Positions 25,685 to 35,092 of a stretch of DNA of 64,000 bases are shown here, piece after piece. Positions within the stretch are counted from its first letter, which is position 1. Every line of letters begins with the position of its first letter. The notes beneath the pieces were generated by a model that made no database searches, was not told the DNA's origin, and saw nothing but the letters and a program-made list of their open reading frames with translations. The position numbers and the translations under genes were made by a program. The DNA comes from Paraburkholderia hiiakae (GTDB taxonomy: Bacteria; Pseudomonadota; Gammaproteobacteria; Burkholderiales; Burkholderiaceae), in the NCBI RefSeq assembly GCF_904848665.1, contig NZ_CAJHCQ010000010.1, positions 221,285-285,284 of the forward strand, read 5' to 3'.

Positions 25685-26413
25685 ATGGTTCGAAAATCGG
25701 CCAAGGCATCCGATGTCGGGCGCTCGAAAGCGCACATGGTCGCGGCGGCGCTCGAGCGCGACATCCTGACCGGAAGGCTGCCCTACGGCCAGCAGCTCGA
25801 AAGCGAAAGCGAACTGGTGGAGCGCTTCGCGGTGAGCCGCAACACGGTGCGCAAGGGGCTCGACCTGTTGACGACGAATGGACTGATCACCCGCAAGGGC
25901 GGCGTTGGCTCGTTCGTGACGTTCAACGGCCAGGCAATCGACGGCTCGCTCGGCTGGAGCACCGCGATCGAACAGGCCGGCGGCAGCGTGCAGACGAAGC
26001 TCCTGCAGATCGCCATCGTCGAAGACGAGGCGCTCGCGAGGGAGCTGCGCCTGCGCAGTTCGCGCTTCGTCGCCATCGACCGGATGCGCCTGATCGGCGA
26101 CCCCGCCACCTGCATCTCGCTCGAACGCAGCCGCCTGCCGTTCTCCGACGATCTCGCGGCGCTGCCGCTCGAAGGTCTGGTGGGCGGCTCGCTGTACCGC
26201 ACGCTCGCGGCCCATGGCATGGTCGCCGATCACGGCGAGCAATGGGCCGAGGTGGTCGGCCTCGAAGCCGACGACGCCAAACTGCTCAAGCGCCGCGCCG
26301 GCACCTCGTTCCTGCGCTCGCGGCGTCTGACCCGCGATCGCGACAACCGCATCATAGAGTACGTGGTCAGTCTGCTCGACCCGGCTCACTTCGCCCTGCA
26401 CCTGGAATTCTGA
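25685..26413 (+). CDS. GntR/HutC-family transcriptional regulator (YegW-like)
   Basis: This 242-residue DNA-binding regulator has an N-terminal GntR winged helix (ALERDILTGRLPYGQQLESE, SELVERFAVSRNTVRKGLDL, LITRKGGVGSFVT) and a C-terminal UTRA effector domain of the HutC group (residues about 85-240). ATG 25685 follows GAGACTGAAG. Its stop overlaps the ATG of the ADP-ribosylglycohydrolase gene (TGATG), so it is the first gene of a coupled operon. In E. coli the equivalent cluster yegTUVW also has a GntR regulator (yegW). It probably senses the operon's nucleoside or phosphorylated product and controls operon and porin. Confidence 0.88.
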   Translation: MVRKSAKASDVGRSKAHMVAAALERDILTGRLPYGQQLESESELVERFAVSRNTVRKGLDLLTTNGLITRKGGVGSFVTFNGQAIDGSLGWSTAIEQAGGSVQTKLLQIAIVEDEALARELRLRSSRFVAIDRMRLIGDPATCISLERSRLPFSDDLAALPLEGLVGGSLYRTLAAHGMVADHGEQWAEVVGLEADDAKLLKRRAGTSFLRSRRLTRDRDNRIIEYVVSLLDPAHFALHLEF

Positions 26414-27477
26414 TGTCGATGTCCCGCTCTCCTTCTTCCGCTTCGTCGGCGTCTTCAGCGTCCACGGACGCCCGCTTCGACCGCGCACGTGGCGCGTTCT
26501 ACGGCCTCGCGCTCGGCGACGCCTTCGGCATGCCCACCCAGTCGCTGAGCCGTGAGCAGATTCACGCGCGCTACGGCCGCGTCACGGCGCTCCTCGACGC
26601 CGACGCCGACCAGCCGATCGCCCCCAGGATGGCCGCTGGCTCGATCACCGACGACACCGAACAGGCCGTGCTGGTCGCGCAACTGCTCGTCGACGGCCAC
26701 GGCACGATCGAGCCGCTGGAGTTCGCGCGGCGGCTGATCGCGTGGGAGGCGGCGATGAAGGCGAAAGGCTCGCTCGACTTGCTCGGGCCGTCCACACGCC
26801 GCGCCACCCAGGCGATCGTCGACGGCGAGAACGTCCTGGTCGCGGGCCGCTTCGGCACGACCAACGGCGCGGCAATGCGCGTGACGCCGGTGGGCATCGC
26901 AGCCTCGCTCGCCAACCCGGACGCCTTCGTCGACGCCGTGGTCGGCTCATGTATCGTCACGCACAACACCACGCTTGGCATCGCGAGTGCAGCCGCCGTT
27001 GCGGCGGTCGTATCTGCTGGCATCGAAGGCGCGACGCTGCCCGAGGCGCTGGCGATCGGCGCCGACTTCGCAGAGCGCGGCGAACAGCGCGGCTTCTGGG
27101 TCGCCGGCGCGCGTATCGGCGCGCGCATCCGCTGGGTCGCCGATCTCACTGCGCAGGCGGGCGGCGACGCGCTCGCCGGCCTGCTCTACGACGTGGTCGG
27201 CACCTCGGTCGCCTCGCAGGAATCGGTGGTCGCGGCGTTCGCCCTCGCACACGACACGGCGCACCGCGGCACCCCCATCGAAAGCTCGCTCGCGACCGCG
27301 GCCAGCCTCGGCGGCGACACCGACACCATCGCGGCCATGCTCGGCGCCATGCTCGGCGCGTGCGCCGGCTACGACGCACTGCCGCGCGAACCCGTCGAGA
27401 CCGTTCGCCGCGTCAACGCGCTCGATCTCGATCCGCTCATCCGGCAGTTGCTCGACCTGCGCGGCCCGCGCGGCTAA
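26413..27477 (+). CDS. ADP-ribosylglycohydrolase-family protein (YegU-like)
   Basis: The 354-residue protein belongs to the ADP-ribosylglycohydrolase (ARH) superfamily, binuclear-Mg hydrolases that cleave N-glycosidic bonds to ribose. After a Ser/Ala-rich tail the fold begins at RARGAFYGLALGDAFGMPTQ. Metal-binding motifs are SITDDTEQAV (two Asp and a Thr) and SLGGDTDTIAAMLGAM near the C-terminus; TTNGAAMRVTPVG and THNTTLGIASAAA are also typical. Next to an NCS1 permease and a PfkB kinase, it more likely cleaves a small nucleoside or ADP-ribose-like compound than de-modifies protein. Translationally coupled to the GntR gene. Confidence 0.87.
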   Translation: MSMSRSPSSASSASSASTDARFDRARGAFYGLALGDAFGMPTQSLSREQIHARYGRVTALLDADADQPIAPRMAAGSITDDTEQAVLVAQLLVDGHGTIEPLEFARRLIAWEAAMKAKGSLDLLGPSTRRATQAIVDGENVLVAGRFGTTNGAAMRVTPVGIAASLANPDAFVDAVVGSCIVTHNTTLGIASAAAVAAVVSAGIEGATLPEALAIGADFAERGEQRGFWVAGARIGARIRWVADLTAQAGGDALAGLLYDVVGTSVASQESVVAAFALAHDTAHRGTPIESSLATAASLGGDTDTIAAMLGAMLGACAGYDALPREPVETVRRVNALDLDPLIRQLLDLRGPRG

Positions 27478-27510
27478 GGCGCTGCACCCTACGACCCAGG
27501 AGACTCACAG

Positions 27511-28959
27511 ATGGCTTCGTCAAGCAATTCCGCCAACGCAGGCAAAATCGAGGCGCGCGGCATCGAACCCGTGCCCGAGAACGAATGCCGCGGCCATCCG
27601 CTGCAACTCTTCTGGGTCTGGTTCGCCGCCAATATCAGCATTCTCGGGCTGCCGCTCGGCGCCACGCTGGTCGCATTTCAGCATCTCGCGTTCTGGCAGG
27701 CGATGCTGGTCGCCGTGATCGGCGCGGCCGGCTCGTTCGCCATCGTCGGCGTGATCTCGATTGCCGGCCGGCGCGGCCACGCGCCGAGTCTGACGCTCTC
27801 GCGCGCCATCTTCGGCGTGCGTGGCAATATCGGCCCGACCATCGTCTCGTTGCTCTCGCGACTGGGCTGGGAAACCGTCAACACGACCACGGGCGCGTTC
27901 GTACTGCTCTCGTTGTGCTCGATCGTGTTCGGCACGTCCGCCGACGCGAAGGCCTCGCCGGCGCTCACGCTCGCCTTTATCGCGGTCTTCGTCGCGGCCA
28001 CGCTCGTGGTGTCCGGCCTCGGCCACGCGACGCTGCTCGTGATCCAGAAATGGTCGACGTGGGTGTTCGGCGCGCTCAATCTGGTGGTCGGGGCGTTCCT
28101 CGCCGGTTCGATCGACTGGCATGCGGTGTTCGCCGCCGCGCCGGCACCCGCAAGCGCGGTCGTCATCGGCATCGGCACGATCGCGGCGGGCACCGGCATC
28201 GGCTGGGCCAACGCCGGCGCGGACATGTCGCGCTATCAAGCGCGCGACGTGAAGGCCGGCGCGCTGGTGGCATCGGCGGCGTTCGGCGCGGGCATTCCGC
28301 TCGTGCTGCTCGTCACGCTCGGCGCGCTGCTTTCGGTCGGCAACGACACGCTCGCTTCGGCGACCGACCCGATTGCCGCGATCCGCGAGCTGCTGCCGCA
28401 CTGGATGGCGATCCCGTATCTGATTGCTGCATTCGGCGGCCTGCTGCTGTCGAACTATCTCTCGGTCTATTCGGCTGGCCTCACGACGCTCACGCTCGGC
28501 CTGAAGGTCAAGCGCGTGCAGGCGGTGGTGGTCGACATCGTGGCGATTACCACCGGCTCCGTTTACTTCATGCTGATCGAGGGCAGCTTCTACGGCCCGT
28601 TTATCGGCTTCATCTCGCTGCTCGCCGTGCCGATCACGGCATGGGTCGCCATCTTCATCGTCGATCTCGCAGGCCGCGATCACTATCACGCCGAAGCGCT
28701 GCTCGACGTGAGCCCGCGCAGCGCGTACTGGTATCGCAACGGCATCGAGTGGCGCGCGTTCGGCGCTTGGGCAATTGCGATCGTGCTGGGCTTGTGCTTC
28801 CTCTCGATCGGTGAGCATGGTTTTCGGGGGCCGTTCGCCGATAGCTGGCTCGGACACAACGGCCTTGGCTGGATCGTGACGTTCACGGTCGCGGGCGGCC
28901 TTTACGCGATGCTGGGCGGCGCGCGCCGCACCCAAGGTTTGCAGGAGAGCACGACATGA
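27511..28959 (+). CDS. NCS1-family nucleobase/nucleoside permease
   Basis: This 482-residue inner-membrane protein of the NCS1 (CodB/purine-cytosine permease) family imports nucleobases or related heterocycles with H+ or Na+. Signatures are the N-terminal PLQLFWVWF-like block (GHPLQLFWVWFAANISILGL), RRGHAPSLTLSRAIFGVRGN, the substrate-site LLSRLGWETVNTTTGAFVLL, and GIGWANAGADMSRYQ in helix 6. It starts 33 bases after the ARH gene and overlaps the kinase gene by 4 bases (ATGA). In the related E. coli yeg cluster the transporter is instead an MFS nucleoside carrier. Confidence 0.9.
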   Translation: MASSSNSANAGKIEARGIEPVPENECRGHPLQLFWVWFAANISILGLPLGATLVAFQHLAFWQAMLVAVIGAAGSFAIVGVISIAGRRGHAPSLTLSRAIFGVRGNIGPTIVSLLSRLGWETVNTTTGAFVLLSLCSIVFGTSADAKASPALTLAFIAVFVAATLVVSGLGHATLLVIQKWSTWVFGALNLVVGAFLAGSIDWHAVFAAAPAPASAVVIGIGTIAAGTGIGWANAGADMSRYQARDVKAGALVASAAFGAGIPLVLLVTLGALLSVGNDTLASATDPIAAIRELLPHWMAIPYLIAAFGGLLLSNYLSVYSAGLTTLTLGLKVKRVQAVVVDIVAITTGSVYFMLIEGSFYGPFIGFISLLAVPITAWVAIFIVDLAGRDHYHAEALLDVSPRSAYWYRNGIEWRAFGAWAIAIVLGLCFLSIGEHGFRGPFADSWLGHNGLGWIVTFTVAGGLYAMLGGARRTQGLQESTT

Positions 28960-29888
28960 AGTTGGAAGTTCCCCGTTTGATTCACACGGGACAGGTCATC
29001 GTCGATCTGGTCATGCGCGTGGGCGCACTGCCGCCGCACGGCGGCGACGTGCTCGCGTCGGATGCGAGTTTCGAAGTGGGCGGCGGCTTCAACGTGATGG
29101 CCGCCGCACGGCGCAGCGGGATGGATGTCGTCTATGCGGGCGGCCACGGCGACGGCCGCTTCGGCGACCTCGCGCGCGAGGCGCTTTCGGCTGAGGGTGT
29201 CGAGGTCGCAGCTGCGCGCACAACGGACCGCGACACCGGGATTTGCGTCGCGATCATCGATGCGGGCGCGGAGCGCACCTTCGTGTCGCATCTCGGCGCG
29301 GAGGCTGAACTCCATCGCAGCGTGCTCGACGCACTCGCGGCCACTTCGCGCGACATCGTTTATGTCAGCGGCTACAGCCTCTGTGTGCCGGGCAAATGCG
29401 CGATCCTCGCCGACTGGCTCGAGACCCTGCCCGACGACGTGTGCGTGGCGTTCGATCCAGGCCCGCTAGTCGGGACGATCGATGCGGCACTGCTCGCGCG
29501 CGTGATGAGACGCACGCATATCTGGACCGCCAATTGCGGCGAAGCGCTGCGCCAATCAGGACGTGCGCAGGCTAGCGAAGCTATTGCCGAAATCGCCGCG
29601 CAACTGGCAGCCGGCGCCCTGACGATCGTACGTGACGGCGAGCGCGGCTGTCTCGTGTGGATGGAAGGCGCGGTGCATCGCGTCAGCGGCTTCGCAGTCA
29701 CGCCCGTCGACAGCAATGGCGCAGGCGATGCACATACGGGTGTTCTGCTCGCGTCGCTAGCAGAAGGCCGCGCTCCCCTCGAGGCAGCGCGACGCGCTAA
29801 TGCTGCTGCAGCGCTTGCAGTGACCCGTTTCGGTCCTGCGACAGCGCCTGTGCGAGAGGAAATTGACCGGTTGATCGAAACACGATAA
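28956..29888 (+). CDS. PfkB/ribokinase-family sugar or nucleoside kinase (YegV-like)
   Basis: This 310-residue cytosolic kinase probably phosphorylates the sugar or nucleoside released or imported by the operon. PfkB motif 1 is seen as EVGGGFNVMAAARRSGMDVV, and motif 2, with the anion hole and catalytic base, as TPVDSNGAGDAHTGVLLAS (Asp in GAGDA). The Asp-rich nucleotide region and FDPGPLVG are normal. Usual PfkB motif 2 reads DTTGAGD; here it is DSNGAGD, a mild variant that keeps the catalytic Asp. ATGA overlap with the permease shows coupling. Last gene of the GntR-ARH-NCS1-PfkB operon. Confidence 0.9.
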   Translation: MKLEVPRLIHTGQVIVDLVMRVGALPPHGGDVLASDASFEVGGGFNVMAAARRSGMDVVYAGGHGDGRFGDLAREALSAEGVEVAAARTTDRDTGICVAIIDAGAERTFVSHLGAEAELHRSVLDALAATSRDIVYVSGYSLCVPGKCAILADWLETLPDDVCVAFDPGPLVGTIDAALLARVMRRTHIWTANCGEALRQSGRAQASEAIAEIAAQLAAGALTIVRDGERGCLVWMEGAVHRVSGFAVTPVDSNGAGDAHTGVLLASLAEGRAPLEAARRANAAAALAVTRFGPATAPVREEIDRLIETR

Positions 29889-29929
29889 TCGCTCATCGTT
29901 TGAAAGTGCGGGAAATTGCGATGGCGACA

Positions 29930-30115
29930 TCAGCCTCGTTGAGCCCCCCTATCGGAGTGGTGTGTCAGAGTTCCGTCGCCGCCCGCTAGGCAGGCGCACA
30001 GCGCCGACTCAAGTGCAACCAGAACGAAGTCCGTGGTCATCGACAAACTGACGCGCCAGCCAACGATGCGAGAGGCGAACACGTCGAGCACGTGCAATGC
30101 AAGAACGCACGCGAC
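29930..30115 (-). pseudogene. Remnant of IS3-family transposase (integrase core)
   Basis: The minus strand encodes LHVLDVFASRIVGWRVSLSM, then TTDFVLVALESALCACLAGG and GTLTHHSDRGAQRG. This is the DDE integrase-core segment of IS3-type orfB proteins, with the usual VHHSDRGSQY changed to THHSDRGAQRG and a stop. Only about 60 residues remain, with no terminal repeats, so it is a dead fragment. Confidence 0.8.
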
Positions 30116-30693
30116 GGCGGAACTCGCGGGTATGTGGACCTTCAAGAGATGGCGTGCAACGTCACTATAACGATAAGTATTCCTATCTTATGGCTACCCA
30201 ATCAAAAACGACTTGCGCGCCCCGCTCGGGAAGTCTGTCGGCCTACCCACATTGCCGCCTCGCGAATCAATCAAAACCACCGACGATAATTTTTTTATGT
30301 ACAATTACTCAGGAATCCTGTTTATAGTTTGGCCAAGGAGGTATTCAGGCCGTTAACAAGTTCTAAACACGCAGGCGCGGTGCGGGTCTGGATTCGTCCC
30401 GTGTGTGGCGCGTCTCCCGGCGTTGACTGACTGGCGGAATGTTGACGCATCCTGCGCCTGCTTCCCGATGACCGGTCTCCCTGCATAGCCTCATGCGAGA
30501 TAGCTCGGTCACGGTGTTCCTGTCGCGCATCCGTGTTGCTTCCTGTGAGGGCGAAAAGCTTCGTCGGCTCTCCGCACCGGCCGGTCATCGACCCATTCTG
30601 AAGCCCGGCCATCCCGGCGCGTCCAGTCGGTTAAAATCCGTCGGCATTCCGAAGGCCGCAGCAAAGCGGCCTGCAAACCCACCACACTTCGCC
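30116..30693. other. Intergenic region between IS3 scrap and glycosyltransferase
   Basis: No gene is supported. The stretch 30150-30330 is AT-rich compared with its surroundings and could hold a promoter. Open frames here (for example 30322-30612 minus and the upstream extension 30493-30693 of the glycosyltransferase frame) translate to biased, domain-free sequence. Confidence 0.35.
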
Positions 30694-31545
30694 ATGCCTA
30701 CAGTTTCCATCGTTGTCCCCTGCTTCAATCAGGAAGCGTTCATCGCTGAGGCCCTTGATTCCTTGGTCGCGCAGTCATACACCGACTGGGAGTGCATCGT
30801 CGTGAATGACAGCTCGACCGACGGCTCCAAGGCCATCGTCGACGCCTACGCGAAGAAAGACAGCCGCATCCTGTCATTGACCAAGGAAAACGGCGGCGTC
30901 GCGGCGGCGCACAACTTCGGTTTCTTCCAGGCGAGCGGCTCGCTCTTTGTGCCGCTTGATGGTAACGACAAAATCCACCCTGACTATCTCAAGCGCGCCG
31001 TCGAGTGTTTCGAGGCGTTCCCCAATACCGTGCTTGTGCATACCGGTACGCAGAGCTTCGGTGAAAACCGCAAGGTCTGGCGGTCGCCGGAGTACAGCTA
31101 CGAAAAGCTCCTCTGGCAAAACCTGATCGTCAAAACGACCATGTACCGCCGCGAGGCGTTCCAGCGCGCGGGGGGCTATGCGCCGGAAATGGTGCATGGG
31201 TTCGAGTACTGGGAATTCTATGTGCGCCTGCTCGGCCCGGATGCGCATGTGCAGTACATCAGGGAGCCACTTTACCTCCACCGCATCAAGAAAAGCTCGC
31301 GCTCGACCGACCTGGTGGAACAGGGCAAGGTCGAGGAGTCGCAACGCCTCATTTACGAGCGCAACCGCGAGCGGTATGCCGATCACAATGCGAACCCGAT
31401 CAGCATATTCGACAAGCGCATGAAAGACTTCGCACCCATGCACGCCGCGCGCTACAAGCGGCAGGCCCGCTATCTGCACGCCGGATATGGCGTGCTCGTC
31501 GTGGTTCTGCTTGGCGTTATCGGCTTGCTCGTCGCGGCAGGCTAG
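30694..31545 (+). CDS. Family 2 glycosyltransferase with C-terminal membrane anchor
   Basis: This 283-residue GT-A enzyme transfers a nucleotide-sugar donor to a surface-polysaccharide or glycolipid acceptor. Residues 1-100 hold the nucleotide-binding domain: VSIVVPCFNQEAFIAEALDS, CIVVNDSSTDGSK, ENGGVAAAHNFGF and PLDGNDKI at the DXD position. A conserved VHGFEYWEFYVRLLG acceptor-side segment follows, and a hydrophobic helix at the C-terminus (LVVVLLGVIGLLVAAG) anchors it. ATG 30694 gives the family N-terminus; the frame is open 67 residues further upstream but lacks signal. It stands alone, unlike most polysaccharide transferases. Confidence 0.87.
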   Translation: MPTVSIVVPCFNQEAFIAEALDSLVAQSYTDWECIVVNDSSTDGSKAIVDAYAKKDSRILSLTKENGGVAAAHNFGFFQASGSLFVPLDGNDKIHPDYLKRAVECFEAFPNTVLVHTGTQSFGENRKVWRSPEYSYEKLLWQNLIVKTTMYRREAFQRAGGYAPEMVHGFEYWEFYVRLLGPDAHVQYIREPLYLHRIKKSSRSTDLVEQGKVEESQRLIYERNRERYADHNANPISIFDKRMKDFAPMHAARYKRQARYLHAGYGVLVVVLLGVIGLLVAAG

Positions 31546-32074
31546 AACAACGATTCCGGTCTGGATGCCACGTCGACGTAGTCAGCATGTGATTGATTGC
31601 AAAAAGAGTTTTTATAGGGCCGCAAGGCAAAGGCTCGCCAGGCTTGAGTCGCTGTAACCGGAAAAAAATGCATGAAAAGCAAAGGGCCCCCGTCTATCGC
31701 GTCATCTGACAGCTGGTGCGGCTTACAAAGAACTTTGATGCGTTGTAGTGCGGGTGGATAGACAGGGCCCAACGCCTTGCTGCCGCCAGGTCTCATGACG
31801 CACGAGGTTCCTCGTTGGCTACTGGCTCCCCAGGAACTTCGCCTGGATCACCCTGCGAGTTGACTTGCACGCGTTTCGGAGAGGTCTCGATATTATAGTT
31901 GCCTTATCAACTACAATGAGATTACCCCGCGGGGCAAAACAACCGCTACAGCGCGCTCGCAGAGTTCGCCATAGGCGTTACGCTGTACACGCTCGGGAGA
32001 GCGAAGCTCAAATTAGGACTTGCAATCCGGCGAATCGAGCGGCACGAGAAATACGCGGACAGCGCACGCGTGAC
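31546..32074. other. Gene-poor region with a small inverted repeat
   Basis: No gene is supported in these 529 bases. At about 31895-31912 TAGTTG and CAACTA flank six bases in an AT-rich context just before an ATG, a layout like MarR-type operators, but the frame that follows is not convincing. The open frame 31865-32818 on the plus strand mostly mirrors the flavodoxin gene. Confidence 0.35.
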
Positions 32075-32566
32075 TCAAAAAATCCCCAGGGCAATCCCCG
32101 CCGCAAGCCCCGCGCCAAGCTCGGCGCAACGTGCAAGATCGTCAGCGCCAATGGTCTTGGGCGCGAGGATGCGCTCGGGCGTCTGCGCATGCGTGCATAC
32201 AATGACGCCCTCTGCCACCGCCTTCAACCGCCAGCCCGTTGCAATGCGATCGATCTGGCGCAGCGCGTTCTGCCCGTCACTGCCCGCGCAGATCATGACC
32301 GCATAAGGTCGACCGTTTACACGGTCGAGCGCCGCGTAGTAGCTGCGGTCGAAGAAGTCCTTCATCAGCCCGGACATGGCCGCGAGATTCTCCGGCGTCG
32401 CGAAGAGATAGCCATCGGCGGCGAGCACATCGTCCGGCTGCGTTTCGTCCGCAAGCTGGAGTCTGACCGTGACTCCCGATTGCTCGCGCGCAGCGGCGGC
32501 CGCTGCCTCGGCCATTTGCCGTGTGCCCCCCGTCATCGTGTGATAGACGATCAGCAGCGTCTTCAT
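32075..32566 (-). CDS. Flavodoxin-like / NADPH-dependent FMN reductase family protein
   Basis: This 163-residue flavodoxin-fold protein binds FMN and probably acts as a small NAD(P)H-dependent reductase. The first strand and phosphate loop read MKTLLIVYHTMTGGTRQMAE (TMTGGT is the flavodoxin-type loop). Later parts are GYLFATPENLAAMSGLMKDF and AVMICAGSDGQNALRQIDRI, which is the ring-stacking loop. The ATG at 32566 gives a standard start. The gene is isolated; no redox partner is adjacent. Confidence 0.85.
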   Translation of the reverse strand: MKTLLIVYHTMTGGTRQMAEAAAAAAREQSGVTVRLQLADETQPDDVLAADGYLFATPENLAAMSGLMKDFFDRSYYAALDRVNGRPYAVMICAGSDGQNALRQIDRIATGWRLKAVAEGVIVCTHAQTPERILAPKTIGADDLARCAELGAGLAAGIALGIF

Positions 32567-33215
32567 GCGTCTTTGTCCCGTAGGTTCATGATGAGTCTGC
32601 CGACGTGCCGGAGCGGAGCGCCGCATCGTTTCGATGATACCGCACCGACAGCCATGCCATTCCGCTGCCGGAGAGCAGCACTGTCCGGACCGTCCCAGTG
32701 TGCTGATGACCTAACACCAGTCCACCGCCGACAAAGCGAGCTGGCGTGGTCGGGCATTGTCGGCGTTCTTGCTTTACGGCGCCCGGAATCTGCTTCCATG
32801 CTCGACGCGGTCTGTTGAATGATCAGATCGAAGACAGATAATTTGCACTCCGACTAAACATTGATCATAAAGCCTATAGTAACTTTCGTAGTACTACGAG
32901 TGATAGATTAGCCATGACTGGACGTAGACAGGACGTGTCACCGCCTCTGTGCTCAAGCGCTTGTTGACGCCGCTGCGGCCAATCGCCCAAAACATCAGCA
33001 GTGGCTGCCTCCAGCCGCTTATCGGCCATCCCGTGGCGGAGAGGCGGTACTGCCCACATATCGTAGGAAACCACTGTTGAGGTGGATCGCGTCAAGACCG
33101 GGGTTTCGTTCGAGCAAACGTCTGCCGCAACCTGCGCGTGACGGGTTGCTCCTCGGCCAGCAAGGTTCTTTTCGTTCGCCGGAGCCCGAAGGTGAGGTTT
33201 TCCTCAAGATCATGG
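32567..33215. other. Region with no supported gene
   Basis: About 650 bases separate the flavodoxin-like gene from the small exported protein. A minus-strand frame at 32874-33095 (TRSTSTVVSYDMWAVPPLRH and onward) has coding-like composition and might be a transposase or toxin scrap; I cannot name it. A minus-strand frame at 32563-32799 overlaps the flavodoxin ATG but is arginine-rich and unconvincing. Confidence 0.35.
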
Positions 33216-33578
33216 TCAGCGCAGCAGGCGCAGTTTCCCGTCCGGATCGCGCGCAACACGGGAGCACCAATGCACTGGGCCACCCTGCGCTGTAGACCAG
33301 TCTTCGTCGAGACAATATCGACCGTCATCCGAAATCGACCACCGTGCCTGGGCTTTCCGCACTCCCTGTTTCGACCCGGGACCTGGCAGTCGGCTAACTG
33401 TCGCGGTTCCGTCCGCGTCATTAGTCCATTCACGAATGCCACCATTTTGCCCGATCCGACTCATGGTCGCTCCCGGCACCATGGAAAGTGCCTCCTCGCG
33501 CGTGAGCGCCACGTCCTCATCCGCCAACGCACTGACCTGAATAAGGCAACCGGTCAACAACACGATCAATGCTCGCAT
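33216..33578 (-). CDS. Small exported protein, unknown function
   Basis: The 120-residue product has a clear signal peptide (MRALIVLLTGCLIQVSALAD). The mature part contains LTREEALSMVPGATMSRIGQ, then a middle region with WTNDADGTATVSR and a C-terminal WSISDDGRYCLDEDW with a second Cys (WCSRVA), which could form a disulfide. This resembles small periplasmic DUF995-like proteins in general layout, not firmly. GGGAGGGAGC precedes ATG 33578; an ATG 12 bases upstream is possible. Function unknown. Confidence 0.65.
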   Translation of the reverse strand: MRALIVLLTGCLIQVSALADEDVALTREEALSMVPGATMSRIGQNGGIREWTNDADGTATVSRLPGPGSKQGVRKAQARWSISDDGRYCLDEDWSTAQGGPVHWCSRVARDPDGKLRLLR

Positions 33579-33996
33579 GCTCCCTCCCACATTTCTTTTG
33601 CTTCACACGCGTAAGAATTCGGGAAACGCTTCGGCAGAACTGCGCGGACTCATCGGCCGGCGGCCAAGTCTAGTTCAGTATGTCGACAAAGGGATCCCAA
33701 CGGGTGCTCATGACTTTCGCCTGGCATGCGCCCGTTTTCGTGTCCGAAGACTGTCGTCAAATGTAGTGGCGATTTTCTCGACACCCGTTCCGAATTGACC
33801 GATCCGCGCCACGACGATACCAGTGGATATCGAGAGCGAGCACCAACTCCGCGCGGTGATCGGCGAGGTCGAGGACTTCAATACGCGGGCCGAGTCCAAG
33901 CTCTCTTCGCTCGATGACTTGCTGGCCGAAGCATAAAATCAATGTTCGGAAACATCGATAAAATGCGATATTGACTGAACTCCGACCGCGCGCTTG
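33579..33996. other. Intergenic region with a short orphan coding tail
   Basis: No full gene is supported. On the plus strand, 33823-33936 reads DIESEHQLRAVIGEVEDFNT, then RAESKLSSLDDLLAEA and stop, an acidic helical tail that looks like the 3' end of a lost gene. There is no upstream start with a ribosome site. Confidence 0.35.
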
Positions 33997-34899
33997 CTAA
34001 CTGAGGAGTTTAGCGGCCGTTCGCACGATTTCCGCGACGAACACTTTGACCATTGGATGGTTGCGTTCGCCGCGGCGATAAGCGACGTAGATTTTTCGGC
34101 GAAGCTCCGGCCTCAGCTTTACCCATGCGACGCCCGGAGGTAAGCGTAGCCTCCTGAGTCCAGGGACGATTGACACAGAGCAGCCGGAGGCCACCATCGC
34201 TTCGATCATCTCCGATCCACGGCATATGGCGTTGGTCCGAGGCTCGTACCCGGCGCGGCGGCACAAGTCGGCTACGAAGCTGCCAAAGGGTCCACCGGTC
34301 GATTCGATCGCCCAGGTTTCGTCCTTGAGATCGGCCAGGCTGAGCGACGGCTTTTTGCTCAGCGGATGGTCAGTCGACAGTGTCACGTACCAGACATCCT
34401 CGGCCAGCGGCACAATCGCGATGTTTTCCCGATTCTCGCCCGCCACGATTGAGAGATCGTCAATCAAGGCGATGTCCGTTCTCCAGGACCGCAGTGCCGC
34501 GACTCCATCAATTGCCTCCAATTCTTCGATTCCGATCGCCAGACGCGGATACGCGTGCTGCAGCGTCTTGACCGTGTCAGGTAGGACAACCGAGGCGATC
34601 GACTGAAACGCGGCAACGCGCAGCTCGCCGGCGATCTCACGCCGAAGCTCTGCCATTTCCGAGCGAGCTTCGTCCAGCACAACCATCAGCCGCTCGGCGT
34701 AGCCCACCAGTGCGTGGCCCGCGGGTGTAAGCCTGACCCTGCGGCCGATGCGCTCCGTGAGCGTGACGCCCGCCTCATCTTCAAGTTGTGCGATCTGCTG
34801 AGAAACCGCTGAGGGCGTAAGGAACAGAGCTTCGGCGGCAGCGGCAATCGTGCCACACCGCGCCAGCTCCAGGAGTGCCCGCATTCGACCGAGCTCCAA
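33997..34899 (-). CDS. LysR-family transcriptional regulator
   Basis: This 300-residue regulator has an N-terminal winged helix (ALLELARCGTIAAAAEALFL, then TPSAVSQQIAQLEDEAGVTL and RRVRLTPAGHALV) and a periplasmic-binding-like effector domain (residues about 90-295). The start is TTG 34899, supported by a strong AGGAGG 7 bases upstream; the next ATG would cut into the domain. Its divergent neighbour is the small DUF3563 gene 190 bases away, and the intergenic stretch 34930-34985 is AT-rich. The target and ligand are unknown. Confidence 0.92.
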   Translation of the reverse strand: MELGRMRALLELARCGTIAAAAEALFLTPSAVSQQIAQLEDEAGVTLTERIGRRVRLTPAGHALVGYAERLMVVLDEARSEMAELRREIAGELRVAAFQSIASVVLPDTVKTLQHAYPRLAIGIEELEAIDGVAALRSWRTDIALIDDLSIVAGENRENIAIVPLAEDVWYVTLSTDHPLSKKPSLSLADLKDETWAIESTGGPFGSFVADLCRRAGYEPRTNAICRGSEMIEAMVASGCSVSIVPGLRRLRLPPGVAWVKLRPELRRKIYVAYRRGERNHPMVKVFVAEIVRTAAKLLS

Positions 34900-35092
34900 G
34901 GCAGGTACCTCCTGAAAGAACAGATTGATTCCACAGAATTGCTAATGTATTACGTAAAAAATGATAAGTATACGTAAGCATACTGGCCGCCTAAGATTGA
35001 ATCGTCGAACAGCGCAATAGAACGGCCGCAACGCACATGCGTAGTGTCGAGTTCGACCAGCGTCACTGGTGAACAACTTTCTGGAGATTATT

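Noticed and set aside
26742..28814. 690-codon plus-strand frame over the ARH and NCS1 genes
   Set aside because: Shifted-frame shadow of two recognisable genes; extremely Arg-rich.
32563..32799. Minus-strand frame overlapping the flavodoxin ATG
   Set aside because: The ATGA-type overlap is suggestive, but the translation is Arg/Ser-rich with no ribosome site or structure.
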